From NCBI RefSeq assembly GCF_009797025.1, contig NZ_CP047027.1:1240001-1304000 (forward strand): a stretch of 64,000 nucleotides of DNA, read 5' to 3'. Below the pieces are notes generated by a model. That model saw only the letters and a list, made by a program, of their open reading frames with translations, did no database searches and was not told the origin of the DNA. The DNA is from Cellulophaga sp. L1A9. GTDB lineage: Bacteria > Bacteroidota > Bacteroidia > Flavobacteriales > Flavobacteriaceae. Below, one piece after another: positions 8,384 to 16,476 of this stretch. Numbering within the stretch: position 1 is the stretch's first letter; each line of letters starts with the position of its first letter. A program made the position numbers and the translations under genes.

Positions 8384-9208
8384 ATGAAGTCAAATTCAAC
8401 CGAAAATATAAGTCTTCCCCTTGGGGAGAAAAAGAGGGCATTATCAGTTGTAAAAATAGGTGGGAATGTCATTGAAAACAGTATTGAACTTGATAAGTTC
8501 TTAGCTTTATTTTCTAAAATAGTTGGCCCTAAAATTTTGGTTCACGGTGGTGGCAAATTAGCCACACAATTAGCTAATAAACTAGGAATTGAATCTCAGC
8601 TCGTAAATGGGAGACGAATTACCGATGGAGAAAGTATTGACATCATCACTATGGTATATGGCGGATTAACAAACAAAACTATTGTTGCCAAATTACAAGC
8701 ATATAGTTGTAATGCCATAGGACTTAGTGGTGCAGATGGGAATGCTATTCAAGCACATAAGCGACCTGTAAAAGAAATAGATTACGGCTTTGTTGGTGAT
8801 ATTGACGGAATTAACGCAGAATTAATTGATTCCTTATTAAAAGTAGGTTTAACTCCTGTATTCTGCGCTTTATCGCATGATGGTCATGGACAGATTTTAA
8901 ATACCAATGCCGATACCATTGCTTCTGAGATTGCTATAGGCATGGGAGAAAAATACGCCACAACCTTATACTATTGTTTTGAGAAAAAGGGAGTTCTCTT
9001 AGATATTAAAGATGAATATTCTGTAGTGACACATATTAACACCGTAAAATATGAAGAACTACTGGATCAAAAAATTATCGCAGATGGTATGCTTCCAAAA
9101 TTGGAAAATTGCTTTCATGCCTTACATCATAATGTACATAAAGTGTGTTTGGGTGATTTAGAAATGATAGACGAAGATGCACAATTGTTTACCACAATAA
9201 CCTTATAA
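8384..9208 (+). CDS. argB: N-acetyl/N-succinylglutamate kinase
   Basis: Phosphorylates the gamma-carboxylate of N-acyl-glutamate. SVVKIGGNVIEN (from about residue 21) is the amino-acid-kinase glycine loop. ILVHGGGKLATQLANKLGI near 49 and LVNGRRITD near 70 are ArgB-type substrate and nucleotide motifs. ILNTNADTIASEIAIGMG near residue 170 is also typical. The 274-residue length includes about 20 extra hydrophilic N-terminal residues before the kinase core; a later start cannot be excluded. It lies 40 bp after argF' and 2 bp before argE. Confidence 0.9.
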   Translation: MKSNSTENISLPLGEKKRALSVVKIGGNVIENSIELDKFLALFSKIVGPKILVHGGGKLATQLANKLGIESQLVNGRRITDGESIDIITMVYGGLTNKTIVAKLQAYSCNAIGLSGADGNAIQAHKRPVKEIDYGFVGDIDGINAELIDSLLKVGLTPVFCALSHDGHGQILNTNADTIASEIAIGMGEKYATTLYYCFEKKGVLLDIKDEYSVVTHINTVKYEELLDQKIIADGMLPKLENCFHALHHNVHKVCLGDLEMIDEDAQLFTTITL

Positions 9209-9210
9209 TT

Positions 9211-10281
9211 ATGAATCAAAAGCAACTTACCGAAAAAGCAATCGATTTACTAAAACAATTAATTAGTATTCAATCTTTTTCAACCGAAGAAGACAAAACC
9301 GCTGAGGCCATTCAAGATTGGTTTACTTTTTTTGAGATACCATTTACAAGAGACAACAACAATGTATATGCTAAAAATAAATTTTGGGATGATACAAAAC
9401 CAACATTGCTTTTAAATTCACATCATGACACGGTAAAACCCAATCAAGCCTATACGAAAGATCCATTTCTGCCACATGTTGAGGATGGAAAATTGTATGG
9501 TTTGGGCAGTAATGATGCTGGTGGTTGTTTGGTTTCTCTACTCGCTACTTTCTCTCATTTTTATGCTTCAGAAAATCTAAATCACAACATACTAATGGTA
9601 GCTTCTGCTGAAGAAGAGAATGCTGGAGTGAATAGCTTAAGAGGGCTTTTACCTTCATTACCACATATAGATGTAGCGATCGTTGGCGAACCTACATTAA
9701 TGAATTTAGCCATTGCTGAAAAAGGTTTGGTTGTTTTTGATGCTGTGGTAAAAGGCACTCCATCGCATGCCGCTCATCCTAATAATGACAATGCCATTTA
9801 TAATACGATTGCTGTTTTAGAATGGTTTAAAAATTACAGCTTTAAAAAAACTTCAGAAGCCTTAGGAGAAGTAAAAATGACAGTCACCCAAATTAAAGCA
9901 GGGAGTCAGCATAACGTCGTACCATCACAAGTAGATTTAGTCGTTGACGTCCGCGTCAATGATTGTTATACTAATTTAGAAATCGCTACGATGCTTAAAA
10001 CGGAAGCCCCTTGTGTTTTACAAGAACGCGGATTAAAACTAAATTCGTCCAAAATTAATAAAGACCATGCTTTGGTACAGTCAGGAATTGCTCTGGGAAG
10101 AGAAACGTACGGCTCTCCTACCCTTTCTGACCAAGCAGCACTTACGTGCCAATCATTAAAATTAGGACCAGGAGATAGCACGCGTTCACATTCAGCAGAC
10201 GAATTTATCTTTGTGAATGAAATAGAAGAAGGCGTAGATTTGTATATTAAAATTTTAGAAGGATTTATTGAACAGAATTGA
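9211..10281 (+). CDS. argE: M20-family deacylase, acetyl/succinyl-ornithine or -citrulline deacetylase
   Basis: Zinc peptidase-fold amidohydrolase of 356 residues that removes the N-acyl group. LLNSHHDTVKP (about residues 69-79) gives a metal-binding His and Asp. GLGSNDAGGCLVSLL supplies the bridging Asp. ASAEEENAGVNSL carries the catalytic Glu pair, and VGEPT follows. In the ArgF' pathway the carbamoylated intermediate is deacylated after transcarbamylation, so the likely substrate here is N-succinylcitrulline. That is inferred from the neighbouring argF'. A strong imperfect palindrome (10281-10336) begins on the last base of its TGA stop. Confidence 0.88.
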   Translation: MNQKQLTEKAIDLLKQLISIQSFSTEEDKTAEAIQDWFTFFEIPFTRDNNNVYAKNKFWDDTKPTLLLNSHHDTVKPNQAYTKDPFLPHVEDGKLYGLGSNDAGGCLVSLLATFSHFYASENLNHNILMVASAEEENAGVNSLRGLLPSLPHIDVAIVGEPTLMNLAIAEKGLVVFDAVVKGTPSHAAHPNNDNAIYNTIAVLEWFKNYSFKKTSEALGEVKMTVTQIKAGSQHNVVPSQVDLVVDVRVNDCYTNLEIATMLKTEAPCVLQERGLKLNSSKINKDHALVQSGIALGRETYGSPTLSDQAALTCQSLKLGPGDSTRSHSADEFIFVNEIEEGVDLYIKILEGFIEQN

Positions 10282-10350
10282 GTACTAAGTACAAAGTATT
10301 AAGTTTCACTTGATATTAACCTTTGTACTTAATACTAACTACTTAATACT
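10281..10350 (+). repeat. Intra-operon palindromic repeat between argE and argH
   Basis: 10281-10296 pairs with 10321-10336 (16 bp, one mismatch; the inner 10 bp AAGTACAAAG/CTTTGTACTT are perfect). Inside it, 10297-10304 TATTAAGT pairs with 10308-10315 ACTTGATA. ACTTAATACT then occurs twice, at 10327-10336 and 10341-10350. The element is built from AAGTAnT-like units and resembles an interspersed REP-type hairpin. No U-run follows, so it is more likely an RNA-processing, stability or repeat element than a terminator. Family status needs a genome-wide copy count. Confidence 0.6.
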
Positions 10351-10357
10351 TAAGATT

Positions 10358-11638
10358 ATGAAACTTTGGGATAAAGGATTTAGCACAGATAAAAAAATAG
10401 ACCATTTTACGGTAGGTAATGATCGTGAATTAGATTTATTATTAGCTAAATATGATGTAATTGCATCTACAGCACATGCCAAAATGTTAGGCAAGATTGG
10501 TTTATTAACGAAAGATGAAACCGAAAGCCTTGTAAAAGAACTTGCCAATATTGGTAAAAGTATTGAAAAAGGAGAATTTATCATTGAAGATTCTTTTGAA
10601 GATATGCATTCTAAAATCGAGTATGTGCTAACGGAAAAGCTAGGCGATACTGGTAAAAAAATTCACACAGCACGTTCTCGAAACGATCAGGTTTTAGTAG
10701 CAATGCATTTGTATTTAAAGAATGAGTTAGCAGAAATAAAATCTGAGACAAAAATACTTTTTGATCTATTATTAAATTTAGCCGATAAATATAAGTCGGT
10801 TTTAATTCCTGGTTACACCCATTTACAAATTGCGATGCCATCTTCTTTTGGCTTGTGGTTTTCTGCCTATGCAGAAAGTTTAATTGATGATTTGTATTTT
10901 ATTGATGCAGCATACAAAATTGCAGACCAAAATCCATTAGGTAGCGCCGCTGGTTATGGTAGCTCTTTCCCAGTTGATAGAACTTTCACCACAAAAGAAA
11001 TGGGTTTTGCTAACTTAAAATATAATGTTGTTGCCGCACAAATGGGACGTGGAAAAGTGGAAAAAGCTACTGCTTTCGGCATCAGCAGTATTGCTGCTAC
11101 CCTTTCTAAAATGGGCATGGATATCTGCTTATATATGAGTCAGAATTTCAATTTTATTTCTTTCCCAGACGAGCTTACTACAGGTTCTAGCATTATGCCA
11201 CATAAGAAAAATCCTGATGTTTTTGAGTTGGTACGTGGTAAATGCAACAGGCTGCAAGGGGTACCTAATCAATTAGCCTTAATCTTAACCAATTTGCCGA
11301 GTGGCTACCACAGAGATTTGCAGTTGGTAAAAGAAGTTATTATTCCTGCAATTCAAGACCTAAGAGCTTGTATAGAAATCTTAACTTTCAGTTTAAAAGA
11401 AGTTAAGGTGAATGAGAACATCCTTGACGATCCTAAATATGATTACTTATTTAGTGTAGACACCTTAAATGAATTGGTTTTAGGTGGCATTCCTTTTCGT
11501 GATGCCTACAAACAAATGGGAACTGAAATTTACGAAGGTAGATTTACCCCAAAGCGCGATATAAAACATACACACGAAGGTAGTTTGGGTAATTTATGCT
11601 TGAATGAAATTCGGAAAAAAATGGAAGATATCATGTAA
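10358..11638 (+). CDS. argH: Argininosuccinate lyase
   Basis: Cleaves argininosuccinate to arginine and fumarate, the final step. HTARSRNDQV near residue 100 and TTGSSIMPHKKNPDVFEL near residue 268 are fumarase/aspartase superfamily motifs. The second is the signature loop, here with His where most relatives have Gln (GSSIMPQKKNPD). The open frame extends to 10310, but that stretch is the palindromic repeat, so the ATG at 10358 (MKLWDKGF), giving 426 residues, is the better start. It is the last gene of the operon and is followed by a terminator-like hairpin. Confidence 0.94.
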   Translation: MKLWDKGFSTDKKIDHFTVGNDRELDLLLAKYDVIASTAHAKMLGKIGLLTKDETESLVKELANIGKSIEKGEFIIEDSFEDMHSKIEYVLTEKLGDTGKKIHTARSRNDQVLVAMHLYLKNELAEIKSETKILFDLLLNLADKYKSVLIPGYTHLQIAMPSSFGLWFSAYAESLIDDLYFIDAAYKIADQNPLGSAAGYGSSFPVDRTFTTKEMGFANLKYNVVAAQMGRGKVEKATAFGISSIAATLSKMGMDICLYMSQNFNFISFPDELTTGSSIMPHKKNPDVFELVRGKCNRLQGVPNQLALILTNLPSGYHRDLQLVKEVIIPAIQDLRACIEILTFSLKEVKVNENILDDPKYDYLFSVDTLNELVLGGIPFRDAYKQMGTEIYEGRFTPKRDIKHTHEGSLGNLCLNEIRKKMEDIM

Positions 11639-11663
11639 CCGCTAAGTTCAAAATAAATTAAGC

Positions 11664-11688
11664 GCTTATGCATTTCTTATGTATAAGC
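11664..11688 (+). terminator. Terminator-like hairpin at the end of the arg operon
   Basis: GCTTATGCAT (11664-11673) pairs with ATGTATAAGC (11679-11688), ten pairs with one G-U around a TTCTT loop. CCCTTTTATTTTA follows, including a four-T tract. It lies between the argH stop and the convergent gene ending at 11693. Confidence 0.65.
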
Positions 11689-11692
11689 CCTT

Positions 11693-12166
11693 TTATTTTA
11701 GGCGTTCTTTAAAAATGACCCCTATTACAACATTTACAAAAAATAGTACCTGAGCAATTATAAAAAACAGGATCCCAAATAGATTTAATACATCAGGATA
11801 TACTGTAATCTCATAAAATCTTTTGGTGGGATTTAAAAAATTTACATTACTATACTGTGATAAGATTAACCCTAAGGCTAGTAAACTCAAAATTAAATGA
11901 AGAGTACTTAACCAAGGAAATAATTTCTTTTTAAAAAAGATTATGGAGTAATATCCAGTGCCACAGAACAAAAGCCAAGAACCTAATATTAAATAGATAT
12001 GGTTCTTTAAAATGACATAGAAGGCATCGTATATATAAAAATCGAGGGTGCTTTCACTTCCAAAGTAATGAATAAAAACACACTCAATCATCAGCAAAAA
12101 GCCGAAGGTCCAAAATATAATATGAGGTTTTACTCTATCTATAAGTACCCGCGCTCTACATATCAA
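11693..12166 (-). CDS. Four-helix membrane protein resembling helices IX-XII of cytochrome oxidase subunit I (degenerate paralogue)
   Basis: A 157-residue protein with four hydrophobic segments (about residues 15-35, 48-75, 85-103 and 127-152). It is a paralogue of the protein encoded immediately upstream: RVKPHIIFW matches NKPHFVLW, and DAFYVILKNHIYLILGS matches DTYLVVAHSHIFLLGS. That segment resembles the haem-ligand helix of heme-copper oxidase subunit I (DTYxVVAHFH). The first His of the HxH pair is replaced by Lys (K54) and the second is kept (H56). The only start giving this reading is a TTG at 12166, two bases after the upstream gene's stop codon, so the N-terminus is uncertain. No function can be assigned; a single-haem or structural partner role is speculative. 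Confidence 0.6.
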   Translation of the reverse strand: MICRARVLIDRVKPHIIFWTFGFLLMIECVFIHYFGSESTLDFYIYDAFYVILKNHIYLILGSWLLFCGTGYYSIIFFKKKLFPWLSTLHLILSLLALGLILSQYSNVNFLNPTKRFYEITVYPDVLNLFGILFFIIAQVLFFVNVVIGVIFKERLK

Positions 12167-12167
12167 T

Positions 12168-12584
12168 CTACTTAACCCTCGCCTTTAAAACAGTCGCGAT
12201 AGCTATATTTACAAAGTAGATAGTTTGTGCAAGTAAAAAGATTAAAATAGAGCCCCAAGCGATTGCGCTTTCTACGCCATCATTATTCGTAAACTGATCT
12301 ACAACGATACCTAGCAAACTTAATAAGGTTGCTCCTAAATGAATTTTAGTAAGGGAATAGATCGGTGTTATTTTATACTTATGCAAAATAAAATAGCCAA
12401 ATCCACATAGTAAAAACCAAAGTGATCCTAATAAAAATATATGAGAATGTGCCACTACTAAATACGTATCACCAATAGTCAGCAGAAAATTGGTGTCAAT
12501 CTTAAAGAAATACGAAATACAACAGCCTATTGCCAACAAGGCTCCAATAAACCATAAAACGAAATGCGGCTTGTTCTTTAACAT
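12168..12584 (-). CDS. Mini cytochrome-oxidase-subunit-I-like membrane protein (helices IX-XII only)
   Basis: A 138-residue, four-helix protein (about 8-27, 41-68, 80-97 and 109-133). GDTYLVVAHSHIFLLGS (residues 38-54) closely resembles the COX1 segment DTYYVVAHFHYVLSMG. In oxidases, the two His of that segment ligate haem a3 and haem a; both are present here (H46, H48). The flanking helices also align in order: FVLWFIGALLAIG with helix IX, and TKIHLGATLLSLLGIV with the KLHF helix. The CuB ligands and the other haem ligand of a full subunit I (helices II, VI and VII) cannot be present in so short a protein, so it cannot be an oxidase alone. It is encoded with a degenerate paralogue as a tandem pair. 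Confidence 0.65.
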   Translation of the reverse strand: MLKNKPHFVLWFIGALLAIGCCISYFFKIDTNFLLTIGDTYLVVAHSHIFLLGSLWFLLCGFGYFILHKYKITPIYSLTKIHLGATLLSLLGIVVDQFTNNDGVESAIAWGSILIFLLAQTIYFVNIAIATVLKARVK

Positions 12585-12595
12585 TTAAGCTAATA

Positions 12596-13438
12596 TTATT
12601 TTATCATTCCTAAATTGATAATTTCTTGCTCTGTTAAAGGCCTCCAATGTCCACGTGGTAAATCCTTCTTTGTAAGTCCCGCATAAACCACAAGGTCTAG
12701 CTTAACCACATCGTAGTCTAATTTTTCAAATAGTCTACGTACAATATTATTTCTTGTACTGAATATTTCAATCCCTACCTGCGTTTTAGGAGCATTCTCG
12801 ATATAACTAATATCTTGTATTCTTACAATACTCTCTTCTATCTCAATACCTTCTTTTATACGCTTAAGGTCTGTACTTTTCAAAGGTTTAGTCAACTCTA
12901 CGTGAAATATTTTACGCAAGCCATTTTTAGGTGAATTTAAACGAGCTGTTAAATCTCCATCATTAGTAAACAACAATAAGCCTGTTGAAGCCTTATCCAT
13001 CTTACCTACAGGAAGTAATTTTGCTTTTGATGCATTTGAAACTAAGCCCATTGCAGTACGGTTACCAGCACCATCCCTTGTAGAGGTCGCAAAATCTTTA
13101 GGCTTATTAAGAACTACATATTCTTTTTTGATTGGATTTAAAAGTCGACCATCGAAACGAACTTCGTCAGATAACTGCACTTTATATCCCATTTCAATAA
13201 TAGGTTTCCCATTAACAGTAACACTACCAGCAGCAATATAGATATCAGCCTCTCTACGAGAACAAACACCTGAATTTGCTACATATCTATTTAGTCTTAA
13301 AACATTAGGGTTAGAAGGCTTTCTTGTTTCAATCTTCTTTTTCATTGGAGCATTGCCTCTGGCATAGCTCTTCTTTCTAAATGTACCTCCCTGTCTTCCT
13401 GATGACTTATTATCATTATTGGAATCTGACCTACTCAT
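12596..13438 (-). CDS. RluB/RsuA-family rRNA pseudouridine synthase
   Basis: A 280-residue enzyme expected to isomerise a uridine in ribosomal RNA. After a basic, low-complexity N-terminus (about 45 residues) comes an S4 RNA-binding domain: LNRYVANSGVCSRREADIYI near residue 50, then SVTVNGKPI. The catalytic domain shows LLPVGKMDKASTGLLLFTND near residue 140. This is the RsuA/RluB motif, in which the Asp after GxM/L is the catalytic residue; here the motif reads GKMD rather than GRLD. A TAnnTTTG promoter box lies just upstream. RsuA, RluB, RluE and RluF-type activities cannot be separated from motifs alone. Confidence 0.88.
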   Translation of the reverse strand: MSRSDSNNDNKSSGRQGGTFRKKSYARGNAPMKKKIETRKPSNPNVLRLNRYVANSGVCSRREADIYIAAGSVTVNGKPIIEMGYKVQLSDEVRFDGRLLNPIKKEYVVLNKPKDFATSTRDGAGNRTAMGLVSNASKAKLLPVGKMDKASTGLLLFTNDGDLTARLNSPKNGLRKIFHVELTKPLKSTDLKRIKEGIEIEESIVRIQDISYIENAPKTQVGIEIFSTRNNIVRRLFEKLDYDVVKLDLVVYAGLTKKDLPRGHWRPLTEQEIINLGMIK

Positions 13439-13454
13439 AACTAAAATATTTCCG

Positions 13455-13462
13455 CAAAGGTA
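13455..13462 (-). promoter_or_regulatory. Promoter -7 box for the pseudouridine synthase gene
   Basis: On the minus strand the sequence reads TACCTTTG, an exact TAnnTTTG match, with a TTG 23 bp further upstream. It ends 16 bp before the ATG, giving a short leader and suggesting this gene can be transcribed separately from the isoprenoid operon. Confidence 0.5.
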
Positions 13463-13537
13463 ATAAAGGAAATCGGATGTATAAGCAATCTAGCTCGTGA
13501 TTTAACTGTCTCGGTTAGATAAACTTAAAAATAAATG

Positions 13538-14488
13538 TCAATCGTTGTACGCTACAGTAGATTGTCGCTCTCTATTCACTGTTAACTTGGTAACATCTGG
13601 TCTAGAGTAATGACCTACTACATCAAAATTCTGACGCTCTTCATACACCCTATTGAAATCTAAAGTATGATAGATAAGCCCTTCGGTATCCAAAACAGGT
13701 TCCACTAGCCATTCTCCATCCGGTCCTGCTATGCAAGACCCTCCATTTGCCAAAACTTCAGAAGATTTTTCTAAGATTGCTTCTATATGTGGAGTAGCTT
13801 TAGGGAAATCTGTTTTCTTCATTAAAGAAGATACCGAAATTACAAAACTACGCGACTCACGTGCGATAAAACGGGTAATATCTTTCGTGTTATGATCACT
13901 ACCAGGCCACACGGCTATATGTAGGTTTTCGCCTAAACCATAAAGTGCTGTTCTGGGTAAGGGCATCCAATTTTCCCAACAATTTAATCCACCCACTGTA
14001 AATTCCTTTAAGGGATGAACTTGCAACCCATTACCATCTCCTGGAGCCCAAGTTAAACGCTCATCGTAGGTAGGTTGTAGTTTACGATGAACAGATTTTA
14101 TTTCACCCAATTCATTAATATAAACTAAAGAGCAGTAAATACTATGACCACCTCTATTTTTTGCACGCTCCATAATCCCCAAATAAATGGCAATACTATG
14201 CTCTTTTGCCAAATTACAAACCGAGTCTAGTTCTCCTGCTTCTACCTGTATAGCATTACGAACATAATGTGCATGAATTTCTTTATTTACTTTTAAATCC
14301 CAGGCAGCACCGTCAGTTAATGCCAACCAAAAAGGATACCCTGGTAATAAGGCTTCCCCAAAAACTATTAATTCTGCTTTTTGGGCTGCCGCCTCTGCAA
14401 TGGAAGTTTCTATTTTCTTTAGGGTTGCTTCTTTATCTAACCAAACTGGAGCAATTTGCGCCAATGCCACTTTTAGTAAATTATTCAT
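13538..14488 (-). CDS. Nitrilase-superfamily carbon-nitrogen hydrolase (nitrilase branch)
   Basis: A 316-residue cytoplasmic hydrolase with the Glu-Lys-Cys triad: E45 in VFGEALLPGYPFW, K136 in HRKLQPTYDERLTW and C170 in GGLNCWENWMPL. The CWEN context and the KLQPTYDERLTW stretch are typical of true nitrilases (nitrile to carboxylate) rather than amidases or carbamoylases. The natural substrate is unknown. The ATG abuts the stop of the upstream prenyltransferase gene with no intervening base, so it is the last gene of the mevalonate/prenyltransferase transcript. The link between a nitrilase and isoprenoid genes is unexplained. Confidence 0.85.
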   Translation of the reverse strand: MNNLLKVALAQIAPVWLDKEATLKKIETSIAEAAAQKAELIVFGEALLPGYPFWLALTDGAAWDLKVNKEIHAHYVRNAIQVEAGELDSVCNLAKEHSIAIYLGIMERAKNRGGHSIYCSLVYINELGEIKSVHRKLQPTYDERLTWAPGDGNGLQVHPLKEFTVGGLNCWENWMPLPRTALYGLGENLHIAVWPGSDHNTKDITRFIARESRSFVISVSSLMKKTDFPKATPHIEAILEKSSEVLANGGSCIAGPDGEWLVEPVLDTEGLIYHTLDFNRVYEERQNFDVVGHYSRPDVTKLTVNRERQSTVAYND

Positions 14489-15394
14489 TTATAAAATTCT
14501 ATTTAATACCAGGTTTACATTGATCAACAAGATACTAAAAACCCCAGCTATAATTATAAATTTAAGAATATTATGCAGTAAGATATAATGCTTTTTAGAA
14601 TCGGAACGCAACAACAAAACAAGACATAACAATAACAAGATAACGCAGGCTATAAAATAGATATACATGTAGCCAACATCAAACTTTAAAATTAATAACA
14701 GCGATGGGATTAAGGTTAATAAAAACAAGATGCCTATAATAGTTTTTGATGTATTTTCTCCGTAAAGAATCGGAATCGTTTTATAATTCTGAGCAATATC
14801 ACCCGCTATGTTTTCTAAATCTTTAATTAATTCCCGTGCTAGAATTACTAAAAACAAAAATAGGGCATGAACAAATATTACATGTTCAAAATTCCTATAG
14901 TATACAAAAACCACGAAAAAAGGTGCTACTGCTAGCGTTGCGGATATGAAATTTCCAATAAACGGAATTCTTTTTAGCTTGTGGGAATAAATCCAAATTC
15001 CGAATATATAAGACGAAAAAAATAAAACTGCTTTAAAAGAAACATAGCTTGCTACAAGAACGGATAGAAAATTTAAAACAAAATAAGTGCTTAGTTTAAA
15101 ACGCTGACTTACCAGCCTATCCAACATTGTTTTATGTGGTTTATTAATTAAATCTTTCTCAGCGTCGTAAAAATTATTGATAATATATCCTGCCGCAATG
15201 ACCATAGCAGAGGATAACACTATAAGGAAAAGATTGAAATCAAAAACTACTTTACGCAGCGGTAAATTAGGTGATAAAATATAGATAGATGCTAAATATT
15301 GAGCGATTACAATAATTAAAATATTGTATCCTCTAACTACTGAAAACAGACTCAATAACTTTAAAAGCAGGAGCTTGTTTTTTCTATTAAGCAT
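14489..15394 (-). CDS. UbiA-family prenyltransferase, probably geranylgeranylglycerol-phosphate geranylgeranyltransferase-like
   Basis: A 301-residue polytopic membrane enzyme with about eight to nine hydrophobic segments. The first Asp-rich motif is NNFYDAEKD (residues 73-81, the NxxxDxxxD pattern) and is followed by INKPHKTM. The second is KDLENIAGD near residue 195, followed by YKTIPILYG. Both bind Mg-prenyl diphosphate in UbiA enzymes. Flavobacterial members next to mevalonate genes are usually named geranylgeranylglycerol-phosphate geranylgeranyltransferase, but aromatic acceptors cannot be ruled out. It lies 11 bp after the GHMP kinase and directly before the nitrilase, in an isoprenoid operon. 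Confidence 0.8.
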   Translation of the reverse strand: MLNRKNKLLLLKLLSLFSVVRGYNILIIVIAQYLASIYILSPNLPLRKVVFDFNLFLIVLSSAMVIAAGYIINNFYDAEKDLINKPHKTMLDRLVSQRFKLSTYFVLNFLSVLVASYVSFKAVLFFSSYIFGIWIYSHKLKRIPFIGNFISATLAVAPFFVVFVYYRNFEHVIFVHALFLFLVILARELIKDLENIAGDIAQNYKTIPILYGENTSKTIIGILFLLTLIPSLLLILKFDVGYMYIYFIACVILLLLCLVLLLRSDSKKHYILLHNILKFIIIAGVFSILLINVNLVLNRIL

Positions 15395-15405
15395 GCGGAA
15401 TTTTT

Positions 15406-16344
15406 TTAGAAGTTATATACTACTTCTAATTTATGACCATTTAAAGACTTTTTGGCCTTCTCAAAATCTTCCGTAAACCCTAAGATATAACCACCACCAC
15501 CAGAACCACAAAGTTTCAAGTAATATTCGTTAGTATCAATTCCGTGTTTCCAAAGTTTATGAAACTCAACGGGGATCATAGGTTTAAAGTTATCTAAAAC
15601 AACGTGAGAAAGTTGCTTTAAATTTCCAAAAAGAGAACTCATGTTACCACTTACAAAATCTTCAACACAAGCATCTGTATGTTTTATAAATTGTTCTTTC
15701 AACATCTTACGGAAGCCTTTTTCTTTCATTTGTTCCATAAAAATTTGAACCATTGGTGCCGTTTCTCCAACGATACCACTATCTAACAAAAATACTGCAC
15801 CTTTACCTTCCGCATTTTGAGAAGGGATGCTGGTAGATTCTATATTATCTTTAGAATTAATTAAAATTGGGAGGCTTAAGTAACTATTTAAAGGATCTAA
15901 ACCTGAAGACTTTCCGTGAAAAAATGACTCCATTTTTCCGAATACGGTCTTTAAAGTCAGTAATTTTTCTCTAGTAAGATTCTCTAGAACTGTAATTTTA
16001 TCAAAGGCATATTTGTCGTAAATAGCAGCAACTAAAGCACCACTACTCCCTACACCGTACCCTTGTGGGATAGAGCTATCAAAATACATTCCTTCTGCCA
16101 CATCCTTTTTAAGAAGTACTATATCAAAAACTACTAAATCTGGATTTTTTACCGATAATTCTTCAAGATATACTGCAAAACGGTCTAAACTACTGTTAGA
16201 TTTTTTTGCTTCATCTGATAGGTTATCATCAGATTTTAAAGCTCCTTTAAAGAAGTTATAAGGTATGGAAAGCCCCTTGGAATCTTTTATAATTCCATAT
16301 TCTCCGAAAAGTAAAATTTTTGAATAAAATAATGGTCCCTTCAC
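15406..16344 (-). CDS. GHMP kinase, mevalonate kinase-like
   Basis: A 312-residue GHMP-superfamily kinase. The N-terminus KILLFGEYGII is the usual substrate-side strand. SIPQGYGVGSSGALVAAIY near residue 90 is the ATP-binding loop (PxGxGxGSSGA). CGSGGGGYILGF near residue 280 is the C-terminal glycine loop. The operon partner is diphosphomevalonate decarboxylase, so mevalonate or phosphomevalonate is the likely substrate. The start is a GTG at 16344 (MKGPLFYSK), which keeps the conserved first strand; no ATG is available nearby. A 132-bp spacer from the decarboxylase contains TAAGTTTG (minus strand, 16406-16413), a possible internal promoter -7 box without a well-placed TTG. Confidence 0.82.
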   Translation of the reverse strand: MKGPLFYSKILLFGEYGIIKDSKGLSIPYNFFKGALKSDDNLSDEAKKSNSSLDRFAVYLEELSVKNPDLVVFDIVLLKKDVAEGMYFDSSIPQGYGVGSSGALVAAIYDKYAFDKITVLENLTREKLLTLKTVFGKMESFFHGKSSGLDPLNSYLSLPILINSKDNIESTSIPSQNAEGKGAVFLLDSGIVGETAPMVQIFMEQMKEKGFRKMLKEQFIKHTDACVEDFVSGNMSSLFGNLKQLSHVVLDNFKPMIPVEFHKLWKHGIDTNEYYLKLCGSGGGGYILGFTEDFEKAKKSLNGHKLEVVYNF

Positions 16345-16476
16345 CTTTTGATTGTTTTGACTTCGTACTAAATTAACAAATTATTACAATTTAAATGATC
16401 TTCAACAAACTTATAATTGTTACGATCACTTCATGCCTCATTCAATAACGCAAATAATTGCCTTTAATTACACTCG

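Noticed and set aside
12164..12166. TTG as certain start of the degenerate mini-COX1 gene
   Set aside because: It is the only workable start in frame, but nothing else supports it; recorded as uncertain in the feature entry rather than asserted.
14269..14588. Plus-strand open frames opposite the nitrilase and prenyltransferase genes
   Set aside because: They lie opposite well-supported genes, have no family motif, and are shadows of those coding regions.
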